Part shown: one piece after another, positions 40,566 to 49,990 of the stretch
Position numbering within the stretch: position 1 is the first letter of the stretch
How the letters are laid out: each line of letters begins with the position of its first letter
From: Mitsuaria sp. 7
GTDB lineage: Bacteria > Pseudomonadota > Gammaproteobacteria > Burkholderiales > Burkholderiaceae_C
Direction of reading: 5' to 3'
DNA length: 64,000 nucleotides
NCBI RefSeq assembly: GCF_001653795.1
Contig: NZ_CP011514.1
Span: forward strand, 1,620,998-1,684,997
Made by a program: the position numbers and the translations under genes
Notes under the pieces: generated by a model
What the model saw: the letters and a program-made list of their open reading frames with translations, nothing else
Database searches by the model: none
Told to the model about the DNA's origin: nothing

Positions 40566-41431
40566 GGCCTGCCGCGTCCTGAGCCACCGGAGTCGAGCAG
40601 GCCACGCGCGATCGTGTTGATGGCGAGGTCGATGGCGGCACCTGGAGCGCCATCGTCGCCATCGCCGATGAACCAAGCCGCGGACAGCCCCGTCCACGCC
40701 ACGATCCAGCGAAGGAGCCGCTGGGGATCGAGCCCTGCAGCCGCGACAACGATCTCCAGCCGGCGCTCGAAGCGGCCCGGCAGCGTGGCCAGCGGTCGGC
40801 CCGGATCGCTGAGGTCGGGGTTGGTGAAGAGGTTGGCGTAGTCGAACGTGCGCTCGCCCCGCAGGCCGTGCGGGTCGATGGCGAGCCATCCGCGTTCGCC
40901 GAAATCGAGCACGTTCTCGTGGTGCAGGTCGCCGTGGAGCGCAACGACCTCGCGCGGCGTGGCCAGGAGTTCGCTTGCGATCTCGGCGGCCGGCGCGAGT
41001 GTCGTGTTCGTGGTCGCCAACTCGAGGAGCGGCCGAAACCAGTCTTCCAGCGGATGAAGCTCGGGCATCGCGCCCCTGCGCGGCGCGTGCAGACGGGCCG
41101 CCGTGTCGCAGAGGATCCTGCACGCTTCGTCGTCCTGGCCGGACCAGGCCATCTGCGCGAGATCTCCGGCGCCCGACGCCCGCTCGATGAGCAGAACGCC
41201 TTGGGCCGATTCGAAGACCCGGGCGGCGCCTTGCCCCTCCCACCAGCTCAGCAGGCGGAAGCCCGCCGCTTCATCGGGGATGCGGGCCACCTTCAGCATG
41301 GCGGTCGACGCTTCGTGCCGGACATGCAGCACCCAGCTCGATCGCGTGGTCAGCAGGTCCCCGTCGGGGACGAGCGCCCAGCGTTCGAGCCACCGGGCGA
41401 CGTCGGGCGGAAGTTCAGACAGTGGTTCCAT
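40553..41431 (-). CDS. Aminoglycoside/hydroxyurea phosphotransferase-like kinase
   Basis: A 292-residue small-molecule kinase of the APH(6)/hydroxyurea phosphotransferase type. The N-lobe has a WVLHVRHEASTAMLKVARI strand pair with the ATP-binding Lys. The catalytic loop is ALHGDLHHENVL and the metal-binding loop is AIDPHGLRGE; FDYANLF follows. It may phosphorylate streptomycin-like aminoglycosides or another metabolite; similarity alone cannot prove resistance. It overlaps the convergent crystallin-SGNH gene by 13 bp. Confidence 0.88.
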   Translation of the reverse strand: MEPLSELPPDVARWLERWALVPDGDLLTTRSSWVLHVRHEASTAMLKVARIPDEAAGFRLLSWWEGQGAARVFESAQGVLLIERASGAGDLAQMAWSGQDDEACRILCDTAARLHAPRRGAMPELHPLEDWFRPLLELATTNTTLAPAAEIASELLATPREVVALHGDLHHENVLDFGERGWLAIDPHGLRGERTFDYANLFTNPDLSDPGRPLATLPGRFERRLEIVVAAAGLDPQRLLRWIVAWTGLSAAWFIGDGDDGAPGAAIDLAINTIARGLLDSGGSGRGRPHGA

Positions 41432-41500
41432 GGCTGTCAGCGCCGGCGACGAACGCCCCGACGTCGCGACGCCTATCGTCGCGCGCCGGGGCTTCGATGA

Positions 41501-42031
41501 TCAGAAGCGGTAACCGACGTTCAGGTTCACGCCGTCGACCGTATCGCCGTCCTTCTTGTAGTACTGCATGTAGTCGAGGCCGCCGTAGATGGTCTTGCTG
41601 AAGTTGTAGCGGCCGCCCAGGCCCCAGGCGAAGCTGCCGTCGCTGTTCGAGCTGCTCAGGCCGAAGCCGGAGGCCTTGATCTTGCTGTTGGCATAACCGA
41701 CGCGACCGAAGACCTCGAACTGGTCGAAGCTGTACTTCGGCGTCACGAAGAGGCCGTAGCTGCGCGTGACCTTGAACTTGACGCCGTCCACGGTGTCGTC
41801 CTTCAAGCCGGTGGCCAGCATGGCTTCGATGGCCACGTTGGGGTGCAGGTCCCAGCCGATGATGCCGCGCAGCGCGCCCGGCTTGACGGTCGGACCGTCG
41901 GACTTGAGGTTGAGGAAGGTGTAGCCCACGTCGCCATACAGACCGCTCGTCGCGGGAGCGGTCTGAGCCTGGGCGGCGCCGGCGCCGGCGGCGAGCAGCA
42001 GGGCCGCCGTGAGGATGGAAATCTTGGTCAT
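41501..42031 (-). CDS. Small outer-membrane beta-barrel protein
   Basis: A 176-residue protein with a signal peptide ending near AAQAQ and about eight amphipathic strands (LYGDVGYTFLNL, AIEAMLATGL, YGLFVTPKYSF, VFGRVGYANSKI, WGLGGRYNFSK, YGGLDYMQYY, VNLNVGYRF), closing with a terminal Phe as in barrel proteins inserted by BAM. It belongs to the OmpW/OprH/opacity-type small porins. A 19-base hairpin lies in its leader. The ligand is unknown. Confidence 0.9.
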   Translation of the reverse strand: MTKISILTAALLLAAGAGAAQAQTAPATSGLYGDVGYTFLNLKSDGPTVKPGALRGIIGWDLHPNVAIEAMLATGLKDDTVDGVKFKVTRSYGLFVTPKYSFDQFEVFGRVGYANSKIKASGFGLSSSNSDGSFAWGLGGRYNFSKTIYGGLDYMQYYKKDGDTVDGVNLNVGYRF

Positions 42032-42059
42032 TCGAGCACTTCTTTGAATGGAGGGGAAC

Positions 42060-42078
42060 CCCGCCTCGCGGAGGCGGG
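42060..42078 (-). promoter_or_regulatory. 5'-leader hairpin of outer-membrane barrel gene
   Basis: CCCGCCTC-GCG-GAGGCGGG is an 8-bp perfect stem with a 3-base loop, 29 bases upstream of the barrel gene start (minus strand). It may stabilise the mRNA or serve as a small-RNA or termination element. No T-run follows on the minus strand. Confidence 0.45.
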
Positions 42079-42249
42079 TCAGAAGGTCGCGATGACTCCC
42101 AATTCATTGGCGCGCGCAGAAGTCACTGCGCTCGAGGAAACGCCCGCCTGGCGACCGTGGTTGACCGCGACACAAACCTTCACACTGTGAGCAAAGGTCG
42201 CGCCGCCAGACAAGCAAGACCTGGCCCCGGCGTGTCCCGCATCAGGGGC

Positions 42250-43254
42250 TCAGGACAGCGCCTTCACCAGGACCGGCAGGCTGATGTCCATCCGGTAGTC
42301 GACGGCCGTGTGATCGTCGTCGAACTCCTCGTAGTGGTGCTTCACGCCCATCGCATCCAGCCGCCGGTGCATGCGGCGGGCGCCGTAGACGAGGTTGTAC
42401 TGGTCGACGTTGCCGCAGTCGATGTAGAGCGCCTTGAGCGCGCTCAGGCCGGGGCCATGCGATTCCACCAGCGTCAGCGGGTCCCAGGCCAGCCAGTGGG
42501 CCCAGCGGTCCGGGATCAGCTCGCAGGTGTCGGAAGTCACCGGCAGCCGGACGCCGTAGGGCGCCGCAGGATCTGGATCGAAGCTCGCCGCCTGCGCGAA
42601 CATCATCAGGATGTGGACGTCGCTGTCCTTGGGCTTCATCGCAGCCCAGAAGGCATCGACCCATTGGCCGATGTCGGGCTGCTTGGCCAGCGCACGCAGC
42701 ACCGGGACGAACTCGTGGCGATAGAGCAGTTCGAAGCCCATGTCGCCGGAGTGCACGGCGGCCGCGGACCAGAAGTCCGGATGGAGCAGGGCGTGGACCA
42801 TCGCGCCGTAGCCGCCGCTGGACTTGCCGAACAGGCCGCGACGGCCGTTGCCGCCGCAGTCGAAACGCTGCTCGACGAAGGGCACCACCTCGTCGCGGAG
42901 GAAGTCGTCCCAGCGCCCCATGGCGACCGAGTTGACGTACTGGTTGCCGCCGAGTTTCGTGAAGCAGTCCGGGAAGGCCACGACGACGGGCGGCATCGCT
43001 CCGGAAGCGATCAGACGGTCCAGCCGCTCAGGCAGGTTCTCGCCGAAGTTCTTCCAGTTCGTGTGCACCGGGCCGCCGGCGGTGAAGCCCACGATGTCCA
43101 CCAGCAGCGGCAGCCCACGACCGTCATGGCCGTGCGGGATGTAGACGTTCACGCGACGCCGGGTGGGGGCGCCGACCAGGTTGCCGGCGAGCAACTCGCT
43201 GTCGAGGGTCAGGCGATGGACAGTGCCAGTGGGCGTGCTCGGATCTTTGTGCAT
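42250..43254 (-). CDS. Esterase-D-like alpha/beta hydrolase
   Basis: A 334-residue hydrolase of the esterase D/enterochelin-esterase type. The oxyanion region is RVNVYIPHGHDG, the nucleophile elbow is GKSSGGYGAM with its Ser, and the C-terminal catalytic His is in EEFDDDHTAVDYR. No signal peptide is seen. The substrate is unknown; relatives hydrolyse siderophore esters, S-formylglutathione or acylated sugars. The ATG at 43254 is preferred, with GGAG five bases upstream. The gene is transcribed alone. Confidence 0.88.
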   Translation of the reverse strand: MHKDPSTPTGTVHRLTLDSELLAGNLVGAPTRRRVNVYIPHGHDGRGLPLLVDIVGFTAGGPVHTNWKNFGENLPERLDRLIASGAMPPVVVAFPDCFTKLGGNQYVNSVAMGRWDDFLRDEVVPFVEQRFDCGGNGRRGLFGKSSGGYGAMVHALLHPDFWSAAAVHSGDMGFELLYRHEFVPVLRALAKQPDIGQWVDAFWAAMKPKDSDVHILMMFAQAASFDPDPAAPYGVRLPVTSDTCELIPDRWAHWLAWDPLTLVESHGPGLSALKALYIDCGNVDQYNLVYGARRMHRRLDAMGVKHHYEEFDDDHTAVDYRMDISLPVLVKALS

Positions 43255-43397
43255 GGGGCTCCAATGCGGACGGTTGTTCGAGGGGAATCCTGTCTTGATT
43301 GAACCATGCAGGAGAAGTCGCGTCGGGAGTGGGGAGGGCTCGTTGCTACGATCCACGGGGCGCCAGTTCGCGCTCAGACATCTTCAAGGGGACAGGG

Positions 43398-43886
43398 ATG
43401 ACAAGCCGTTTCGCCGCATGGCTGCTGGTCGGTGCGCTCATCGGCGTGCCGGTGGCCGCCGCACCGTCGACAGCCTCGCCGCTCGTGGGCGAATGGACGC
43501 TGGATGTCGCCACCTTGCCGATGCCGCCCGAGCTGCGGCCCAAGCGGGTGGCGTTGTCCTTCCGCGATGGCTCCGACGGCAGGTGGTCGACGCAGGTCGA
43601 GATCATCGACGCGAAGGGCACGCGGCTGCATTCATCGTCCACGGTGGCGCTGGACGGGACGACGGGCCGTGCGACCGGGACCTATCAGGTCGACGTGGTC
43701 GCGGCCAAGATGCCGGAGCCCAATGTGCTGGTGATGCAATTCGTCTACGAGGGGATCCCGCGCTCGACCCGGGTCTATTCGGTCAGCGGCGATGGCGCCG
43801 TGCTCACCGAGACCGAGGTGTACTTCAGGGACGGCGCGCCGGTGCTGCGCACCGCGCACTTCACGCGGGCCGCCGGCAACCCTTGA
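43398..43886 (+). CDS. Small secreted hypothetical protein
   Basis: A 162-residue exported protein with a signal peptide ending near AAAPS. The mature part begins with a LVGEWTLDVATLPMPPE strand and has alternating strands of the lipocalin-like type (ALSFRDGSDGRWSTQVEI, ATGTYQVDVV, VLVMQFVYEG, VYSVSGDGAVLTETEVYF). It looks like a small beta-barrel binding protein, but I recognise no family. AAGGGG lies six bases upstream of the ATG. It stands alone and has a terminator-like hairpin downstream. Confidence 0.7.
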   Translation: MTSRFAAWLLVGALIGVPVAAAPSTASPLVGEWTLDVATLPMPPELRPKRVALSFRDGSDGRWSTQVEIIDAKGTRLHSSSTVALDGTTGRATGTYQVDVVAAKMPEPNVLVMQFVYEGIPRSTRVYSVSGDGAVLTETEVYFRDGAPVLRTAHFTRAAGNP

Positions 43887-43941
43887 CCCCGGCGGGCGCG
43901 GCCGTCGTCCTTCGAGCACGGCGAGGGGCCATCGGACATCT

Positions 43942-43965
43942 GCCGGTTTTCTGCCGGCGGTTTTT
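43942..43965 (+). terminator. Intrinsic terminator before LacI-GGDEF gene
   Basis: GCCGG (43942-43946) pairs with CCGGC (43954-43958); a T5 run follows at 43961-43965. It lies 55 bases past the stop of the secreted small protein. The stem is short, so the call is tentative. Confidence 0.5.
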
Positions 43966-44009
43966 CCTGGAGTAGGATTTGCCGGATACCGACGACTCGC
44001 AATCAAAAT

Positions 44010-46241
44010 ATGCGCCCGCGCCGCGTCGCGATTGTTGCGAACAACCTGCACACGTACCAGATCAAGATCGTCTGCGGGATCAGTGACGTGCTCCGCGTCA
44101 ACGGGGTGGATTCACTGCTGATCCTCGGCCAGTCCCTGCGACCGCCCGATACCGGCCCGATGCACGCCAACGACGTCTACGGCTTGATCGACGGCCGGAA
44201 CTTCTGCGGCGTGATCGTGCTGTCGACGGTGGTCGGGCCCCAGGTGTCCGACGAGGCCTTGAGCGAGTGGATCAGGACCTTCTCACTGCCCGTCGTCAGC
44301 ATCGGACGCCCGCTGCGGCACGCCGGCAACGTCCTGATCGACAACGTGCCCGGCATGTCGGCGCTGATGACGCACCTGCTCGACACGATGGGCTACCGCA
44401 AGCTGGCCATGCTGAGGGGAATCCCCGGCAACGCGGATTCAGAGGAGCGGGAGTCCGTCTTCCGCGCCAGCCTCGAGGGGCGAGGCATTCCTGTTGAAGA
44501 CGATCTGCTGATGACCGGCGACTTCGCCTCGGTGAAGGCTTTCCGCCTCGTGCAGGAACTCCTGAACCGCAGGCGCGATGTCCAGGCCATCGTCTGCGCC
44601 AACGACGACATGGCGGACGGCTGCGTCCGGGCCGTCAACGCCGCCGGGCTGCGTGTCCCGCAGGACGTCGCGGTGGTCGGCTTCGACGACGCGATCCACC
44701 ACGTCGTGCCCGCCCTGACCACGGTACGCATGCCGGTCTACGAGCAGGGCCGGGAAGCGGCACTGATGCTGCTCACGATGCTTGAAGCGCCGGCCCCCCA
44801 GGGCTGGCCCGACACGCGGGTGCTCCAGGCCGAACTGGTCGTGCGGGAGTCCTGCGGCGCCGGCGGCCGGCACGCCAGTGCGCGCTCGATGCCGGCCGGC
44901 GCCAGTGTGTCCAAGGGCGGCATCGAGAGCTATCTGGCCGATCCCCTGCGTCGATGGATGGCGCGGTTCGACGAGATGGCCCCGGACGCCGAGCGGCATC
45001 AGGCGTTCCTGGAGGCCTGGAACGAGGCGCTGTCCCGCCGCCCGCTCATCGAAGTGGAATACCCGATGTGGCGCGACCAGTTCGCCGGTGTGGTCGACCG
45101 TGATCACGCCGATCCCACGGTGGCCCGGCTGGCGCTGGCGGCGCTCTCGTCCCTGGCCGGCGTGATCCAGCGGGACAACTCCCGCCGTCACAGTCTGCGC
45201 GCCGGCTTCGGCGAGATGGTGCCGCGGCTGTTCAATTGCGAGAGCCACGAGCATCTCCGGCACGAGCTGTCGAGGTTCCTGAGGCATGTCGGCCTGGACC
45301 GCCATGCGATGGTGCTCTACGAGCGGTTCGAGTCCGTGATACCGGAGCGGTCGCGCCTGGTACTGGACAGCTCGGGCACTGCGGCGGCGGATGAATCCTG
45401 GTTCCCCACCCGGGACATCCTGCCGGCCGCCGTGTGGGGGCGGCTCACCGGCGAGCTGCTGGTGTTGACGCCGCTCCTCGTCAACGCGATCCACTACGGC
45501 CTGATCGTGTACGAGCCGCCGTCCTGGTGGGGGCCGTACCCCGATACCAGCTTCAGTCACACCATCAGCCACGCCATCAGCCAGGTCGAGAACACCATCG
45601 CCGCCCGGGACTACGCGCTGCAGCTCGAAGGCCTGGTCAAGGCGCGCACCGCTGCGCTGGAGGCCCAGGTCGCGGAGACCTTGAGGGCCCAACAGGCCTT
45701 GCGCCTCGCCAATGCCTCGCTGCAGCACACGGCGTTCCACGACGGCCTGACGCAGCTGTTCAACCGGACGGCCTTCGACACGCACTTCGAGAATCAATGG
45801 AACCAGCACATGGCGCGGCAACGACCGCTGTCGGTGCTCCTGTGCGACGTCGACCACTTCAAGAAATACAACGACCTGCATGGGCACGTCATGGGCGACG
45901 AGTGCCTGCGGCAGATCGCCCAGGCCCTGCGCAGCGCGGTCCGCGGCGAGCACGACATCGTGGCGCGCTATGGCGGCGAGGAGTTCGTCCTCGTCCTGCC
46001 GTCCACCGACCTGACCCTCGCGGTCGTCGTCGCCGAGCGCATCCAGCAGGAAGTCCGCAAGCTGCAGCTGCGTCACGGGGCGGACGGCGCCGGAGAGCAC
46101 GTGACCGTCAGCATCGGCGTGGCCACCACCCATCCCCGCAGCGACGTGACGAAGCAGTCCCTCATCGAGCTGGCGGATGACTGCCTCTACCAGGCCAAGT
46201 CGACGGGACGGGCGCGCTGCGTGTCGGCCGACATGGCCTGA
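44010..46241 (+). CDS. LacI-like sugar-sensor diguanylate cyclase
   Basis: A 743-residue cytoplasmic fusion. Residues 1-285 match the effector-binding part of LacI/GalR regulators ([20 protein letters not shown] at the start, [41 protein letters not shown]) but the DNA-binding N-terminus is absent. A helical region at about 300-410 and a GAF-like region at about 420-520 follow, then a coiled coil. The C-terminal GGDEF domain has the active loop RYGGEEF at 653-659, the metal-binding [10 protein letters not shown], and no canonical RxxD inhibition site five residues before it. It should make cyclic di-GMP in response to an intracellular sugar-like ligand. It is transcribed alone; no EAL partner is nearby. 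Confidence 0.9.
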   Translation: MRPRRVAIVANNLHTYQIKIVCGISDVLRVNGVDSLLILGQSLRPPDTGPMHANDVYGLIDGRNFCGVIVLSTVVGPQVSDEALSEWIRTFSLPVVSIGRPLRHAGNVLIDNVPGMSALMTHLLDTMGYRKLAMLRGIPGNADSEERESVFRASLEGRGIPVEDDLLMTGDFASVKAFRLVQELLNRRRDVQAIVCANDDMADGCVRAVNAAGLRVPQDVAVVGFDDAIHHVVPALTTVRMPVYEQGREAALMLLTMLEAPAPQGWPDTRVLQAELVVRESCGAGGRHASARSMPAGASVSKGGIESYLADPLRRWMARFDEMAPDAERHQAFLEAWNEALSRRPLIEVEYPMWRDQFAGVVDRDHADPTVARLALAALSSLAGVIQRDNSRRHSLRAGFGEMVPRLFNCESHEHLRHELSRFLRHVGLDRHAMVLYERFESVIPERSRLVLDSSGTAAADESWFPTRDILPAAVWGRLTGELLVLTPLLVNAIHYGLIVYEPPSWWGPYPDTSFSHTISHAISQVENTIAARDYALQLEGLVKARTAALEAQVAETLRAQQALRLANASLQHTAFHDGLTQLFNRTAFDTHFENQWNQHMARQRPLSVLLCDVDHFKKYNDLHGHVMGDECLRQIAQALRSAVRGEHDIVARYGGEEFVLVLPSTDLTLAVVVAERIQQEVRKLQLRHGADGAGEHVTVSIGVATTHPRSDVTKQSLIELADDCLYQAKSTGRARCVSADMA

Positions 46242-46277
46242 GACCATTCACGGCGCATGAGGCAGCGCCTCAGCGCC

Positions 46278-47636
46278 TCAGCGCTGCAGCCTGTCCCGCA
46301 GGTCGTACCAGAAAGCCCCCAGCGCGGTGAACGGGACGCGCAGCAGCCGCCCGCCGGGGAAGGGATAGTGCGGCAGCGAAGCGAACGCGTCGAAGCGCTC
46401 CGCCTGACCCTGGAGGGCTTCAGCCAGGACCCGGCCGATCAGGTGCGTGAAGGTGACGCCGTGACCGGAGCAGCCTTGCGAGTAGTAGATGTTCGGTGAG
46501 AGCCGGCCGACCTCCGGCAACCGGGAGAGGGTGAGCAGGAAATTGCCTGTCCATCCGAAGTCGATGCGCACGTCGCGCAACTGGGGGAAGGTCTTCAGCA
46601 GCTTGGGCCGGATCATCGCTTCCACGTGGGCGGGGTCGCGCGCGCCATAGGTGACACCGCCGCCGTACAGCAGGCGCCGGTCGGCGGACAGGCGGAAGTA
46701 GTCGAGCAGGAAGTTGCAGTCTTCCACGCAGAGGTTCTGCGGGAGGATCTCGGCGAAGCGTTCCCCCAGCGGTTCGGTCGCCACGACCTGGCTGCCGCAA
46801 GGCATGGTGCGGGCCGCGAGTTCCGGCACCAGGCCACCCAGGTAGGCATTGCCCGCCACGATCACGTAGCGCGCCTGCACTTCGCCGTCGGCCGTATGCA
46901 CCACGGCCGGCTCGCCGCGCTCGATGCGCGTCACGGTCGAGTCTTCGTGGATCACGCCTCCCAGCGACTCGAAGGCCTGGGCCTCGCCCTGTGCCAGCCG
47001 CAGGGGATGCACGTGGCCGGCGCTGCGATCGAGCAAGGCGGCGCGGTAGCGGGTCGATCCGACCGCGGCTTCGCATTGCCCTGTATCCAGCATCTCGAGC
47101 TCGGCATGACCGAAGCGTTCCCACAGGGCCTTGTGATGCGCCAGCTGGTCGACCTGCCGGCTGTTGATGGCGGCGAACAGGCCGCCGGGCCGGAAGTGAC
47201 AGTCGATGCCGTAGTGCCGGATGCGCTGCTTGATGATGGCCGCGCCTTCGAACGCCATGCTGCCGAGCGCCCGGGCCGTGTCGACGCCATGGCGGGCCTC
47301 GATCACGTCGAGGTCGCGCGAGTAGCTGTGCACCAGCTGGCCGCCGTTGCGGCCGGAAGCGCCCCAGCCCACGCGCCGGGCTTCCAGCACCACGACACGG
47401 AATCCAGCCTCGGCCAGGTGCAGGGCGGCGGAGAGACCCGTGTAGCCGGCGCCGATCACGGCGACGTCGGCCTCGGCCCGGCCTCGCAAGGGTGGACGAG
47501 GCGGTTGCGGCAGGGCGGTGGCGGCGTAGTAGCTGGGCGCGTGGGTGTCGTTCGTCGCGGGGCGTGGATGGGGCGCCTGGCCGGGTTGGCCGGGTCGCCC
47601 GTGTTGTCCGGATTGGCTGAAGACAGTCGTCTGCAT
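46278..47636 (-). CDS. puuB: PuuB-like gamma-glutamylputrescine oxidase (copy 1)
   Basis: A 452-residue FAD-dependent amine oxidase of the DAO family. The dinucleotide-binding motif is AVIGAGYTGLSAALHLAE near residue 58, with VVLEARRVGWGASGRNGGQLVHSYS following and a C-terminal GCSGHGVTFTHLIGR motif. It should oxidise gamma-glutamylputrescine (or a related glutamylated amine) to the aldehyde, releasing hydrogen peroxide and ammonia. It is the last gene of the leftward polyamine cluster, 11 bp after the puuC gene. The N-terminal about 50 residues are Pro/Gln/Gly-rich and unusual. A second PuuB-like gene lies at the other end of the cluster. Confidence 0.88.
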   Translation of the reverse strand: MQTTVFSQSGQHGRPGQPGQAPHPRPATNDTHAPSYYAATALPQPPRPPLRGRAEADVAVIGAGYTGLSAALHLAEAGFRVVVLEARRVGWGASGRNGGQLVHSYSRDLDVIEARHGVDTARALGSMAFEGAAIIKQRIRHYGIDCHFRPGGLFAAINSRQVDQLAHHKALWERFGHAELEMLDTGQCEAAVGSTRYRAALLDRSAGHVHPLRLAQGEAQAFESLGGVIHEDSTVTRIERGEPAVVHTADGEVQARYVIVAGNAYLGGLVPELAARTMPCGSQVVATEPLGERFAEILPQNLCVEDCNFLLDYFRLSADRRLLYGGGVTYGARDPAHVEAMIRPKLLKTFPQLRDVRIDFGWTGNFLLTLSRLPEVGRLSPNIYYSQGCSGHGVTFTHLIGRVLAEALQGQAERFDAFASLPHYPFPGGRLLRVPFTALGAFWYDLRDRLQR

Positions 47637-47647
47637 GGCGTCGTCGG

Positions 47648-49168
47648 CTAGGCCCGGTCCGGCGACCCGGCGATGCGCAGCCAGGTCGTCTTGAGCTCGG
47701 TGTATTTCTCGAATGCGTGCAGCGACTTGTCGCGGCCATTGCCGCTCTGCTTGAACCCGCCGAACGGGACGGTGATGTCGTCCTCGTCGTACTGGTTCAC
47801 GTGCACGGTGCCGGCGCGCAGGCGCCTTGCCACGCGGTGGGCGCGATCGACCTGGCCGGTCCAGACGCTGGCCTGCAGTCCGTACGGGCTGTCGTTGGCC
47901 ATCGCGATGGCCTCGTGCTCGTCGTCGAAGCTCATCACGCCCACCACCGGTCCGAAGATCTCTTCCCGGGCGATGCGCATGCCGTTGTCCACGCCGCGGA
48001 AGATCGTCGGTTCCACATAGAAGCCGCCGCTGGACGTACGCGCCCGCTGGCCGCCCAGGTCGAGCTGCGCCCCTTCCTCGCGGCCCGCGGCCACGTAGCC
48101 GAGGACCGTCTGCATCTGCGCCTCGTCCACCAGCGCGCCCATCCTGCAGGCGTCGTCCAGGGGATCGCCAGGGACGAAGCGCCTGGCCTCGTCCTTCATC
48201 ACAGCCAGGCACTCGTCCAGCCGGGAGCGATGCACCAGCAGCCGGGTCGGCGCGTTGCAGCTCTCCCCCTGGTTGAAGAACACGCTGGCCGCGGCGGTTC
48301 GCGCAGCGCGTTCCAGGTCGGCGTCGGCGAAGATCAGGAAGGCCGACTTGCCGCCCAGCTCGTTGTAGACCCGCTTGAGATTGGATTGCGCGGCGCACGC
48401 CAGCATCCGTCGCCCCACGCGCGTGGAGCCGGTGAACCCCATGGCGTCCACGTCCATGTGCAAGGCGAGGGCCTCGCCCGCTTCCGCGCCGAATCCGGGC
48501 ACCACGTTCAGCACACCGGGAGGGAGTCCGGCCTCCAGGGCCAGCTCGGCCAGGCGCAGCGCGGTGAACGGCGACCTCTCGCTGGGCTTGAGCACCACGC
48601 TGTTGCCGGCGGCCAGTGCCGGCCCCAGCTTCCAGGCGGCCATGATCAGCGGATAGTTCCAGGGCACGATCGCGCCGACCACGCCCATGGGCTCGCGCGT
48701 GATCAGGGCCAGCGCCTGGCTGGAGGTAGGCGCGATCTCGTCGTAGATCTTGTCGACCGCCTCGCCGTACCAGGCCAGGCAGTGGGCGCTGGAGGGCACG
48801 TCCACATCCCGGCTGTGGGTGATGGGCTTGCCCATATCCAGCGTTTCAAGTAGCGCTAGTTCGTCCCGGTGGGACAACAGCAGGTCGGACCATCGCTGCA
48901 GCACGCGCTTGCGCTCGCGCGGCGAGCGCTCGCGCCAGCGACCGTCTTCGAAAGCCTGGCGTGCGCTGGCCACGGCGGCGTCGATGTCCTCGGCGCTGCC
49001 GCGAGCCACGGGGCCGAGCAGCCGGCCGTCCACCGGCGAATGCTTGGCGAAGGTCGCGCCGCTGAGGCTGGCGCGTCGTTCACCGTTGATCAGGAGGCGG
49101 CCATCCGGGCGCAGCGCCGCGGCGCGGGCGGTCCAGTCGTTCTTCGGCAACGGAAGTGACGCGTTCAT
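47648..49168 (-). CDS. puuC: PuuC-like gamma-glutamyl-aminobutyraldehyde dehydrogenase
   Basis: A 506-residue NAD(P)-dependent aldehyde dehydrogenase. Hallmarks: VVPWNYPLIMAAWKLGPALAAGN for cofactor binding, FTGSTRVGRRML, the catalytic Glu in ELGGKSAFLI, the nucleophile Cys in FFNQGESCNAPTRLL, and EEIFGPVVGVM near the C-terminus. It should oxidise the aldehyde made by PuuB to gamma-glutamyl-GABA, the substrate of the PuuD gene with which it overlaps by four bases (ATGA). Confidence 0.92.
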   Translation of the reverse strand: MNASLPLPKNDWTARAAALRPDGRLLINGERRASLSGATFAKHSPVDGRLLGPVARGSAEDIDAAVASARQAFEDGRWRERSPRERKRVLQRWSDLLLSHRDELALLETLDMGKPITHSRDVDVPSSAHCLAWYGEAVDKIYDEIAPTSSQALALITREPMGVVGAIVPWNYPLIMAAWKLGPALAAGNSVVLKPSERSPFTALRLAELALEAGLPPGVLNVVPGFGAEAGEALALHMDVDAMGFTGSTRVGRRMLACAAQSNLKRVYNELGGKSAFLIFADADLERAARTAAASVFFNQGESCNAPTRLLVHRSRLDECLAVMKDEARRFVPGDPLDDACRMGALVDEAQMQTVLGYVAAGREEGAQLDLGGQRARTSSGGFYVEPTIFRGVDNGMRIAREEIFGPVVGVMSFDDEHEAIAMANDSPYGLQASVWTGQVDRAHRVARRLRAGTVHVNQYDEDDITVPFGGFKQSGNGRDKSLHAFEKYTELKTTWLRIAGSPDRA

Positions 49169-49980
49169 CCTTGGTTCCTTTCTGTCGAGGTGGCGGCCTG
49201 GCGCTGATCGCGCCACGCCCGGCAGGCCGCGCCGAACGCCTGGAGAATGGCGATGGAAGCCGTGTTCTGCCCGGCCTGCCACTCGGGATGCCATTGCACG
49301 CAGAGCGCAAAGCCCCGGCCGTGCACCGGCGTGAACGCTTCCACGAGCCCGTCGGGCGCGCGCGCCTCGACGCGCAGGCCGGGTGCCAAGCGATCGATGC
49401 CCTGGCCGTGGAGACTGTTCACCGTGAGTTCGCTCCCGGTCGTCAGGCGCGCCAGCAGGCCTCCCGGCTCGATCAGGACGCGGTGTGCCGGCCCGTACTG
49501 CAGATCGATCGGTTGATCGTCGTCCGCGCGATGGTCCGCCAGGCCCTCCTGCTCATGTACCGCCTGATGCAGACTGCCGCCCAACGCGACGTTGGCCTCC
49601 TGGAAGCCGCGGCAGATCGCCAGCAGCGGAAGCCCTCGGGCCAAGGCCAGCCGGATCAGCGGCAGGGTCCAGGTGTCGCGGAGCGGATCCAGCGGCAGCG
49701 CCGGGTCGTGCACCTCGGCACCGAAGTGCGTCGGATGCACGTTGGACGGCGAACCGGTGAGCAGCACGCCGTCCGCCTGATCGAGCCACCCCTCCAGTTC
49801 GTCGGGATGGGCGGCCGGCACGATCACCGGATAGGCACCGGCCAGGCGCACGGCCTCCACGTACTTTCGACCCACGACGTGGAAGGGGTGGACCCCGAGC
49901 GAGAGATTGCACGCGGGCAGCAGCACACGCGGCGCGTTGCGGGCCAGCGGGGCTTCGATGGGTTCGCTTGCAGAGCGCAT
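49165..49980 (-). CDS. puuD: PuuD-like gamma-glutamyl-GABA hydrolase
   Basis: A 271-residue class I glutamine amidotransferase-like hydrolase. The nucleophile Cys123 is in LAICRGFQEAN and the catalytic His231 and Glu233 are in QWHPEW. The N-terminus has the PACNLSLGVHPFHVVGRKY segment common in PuuD. It should split gamma-glutamyl-GABA into glutamate and GABA. The start at 49980 is one of two possible (the other at 50016). It is 11 bp downstream of the aminotransferase gene and is translationally coupled to puuC. Confidence 0.92.
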   Translation of the reverse strand: MRSASEPIEAPLARNAPRVLLPACNLSLGVHPFHVVGRKYVEAVRLAGAYPVIVPAAHPDELEGWLDQADGVLLTGSPSNVHPTHFGAEVHDPALPLDPLRDTWTLPLIRLALARGLPLLAICRGFQEANVALGGSLHQAVHEQEGLADHRADDDQPIDLQYGPAHRVLIEPGGLLARLTTGSELTVNSLHGQGIDRLAPGLRVEARAPDGLVEAFTPVHGRGFALCVQWHPEWQAGQNTASIAILQAFGAACRAWRDQRQAATSTERNQG

Positions 49981-49990
49981 GTTCAAGTCC

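Noticed and set aside
46242..46285. Terminator hairpin GCAGCGC...GCGCTGC at the end of PuuB copy 1
   Set aside because: It mostly reflects repeats of CAGCGCCT; there is no T-run on either strand and it partly lies in the coding region.
47637..48398. An N-terminal extension of the PuuB copy 1 frame into puuC
   Set aside because: It is a shadow of the dehydrogenase gene; the FAD motif begins only after 47636.
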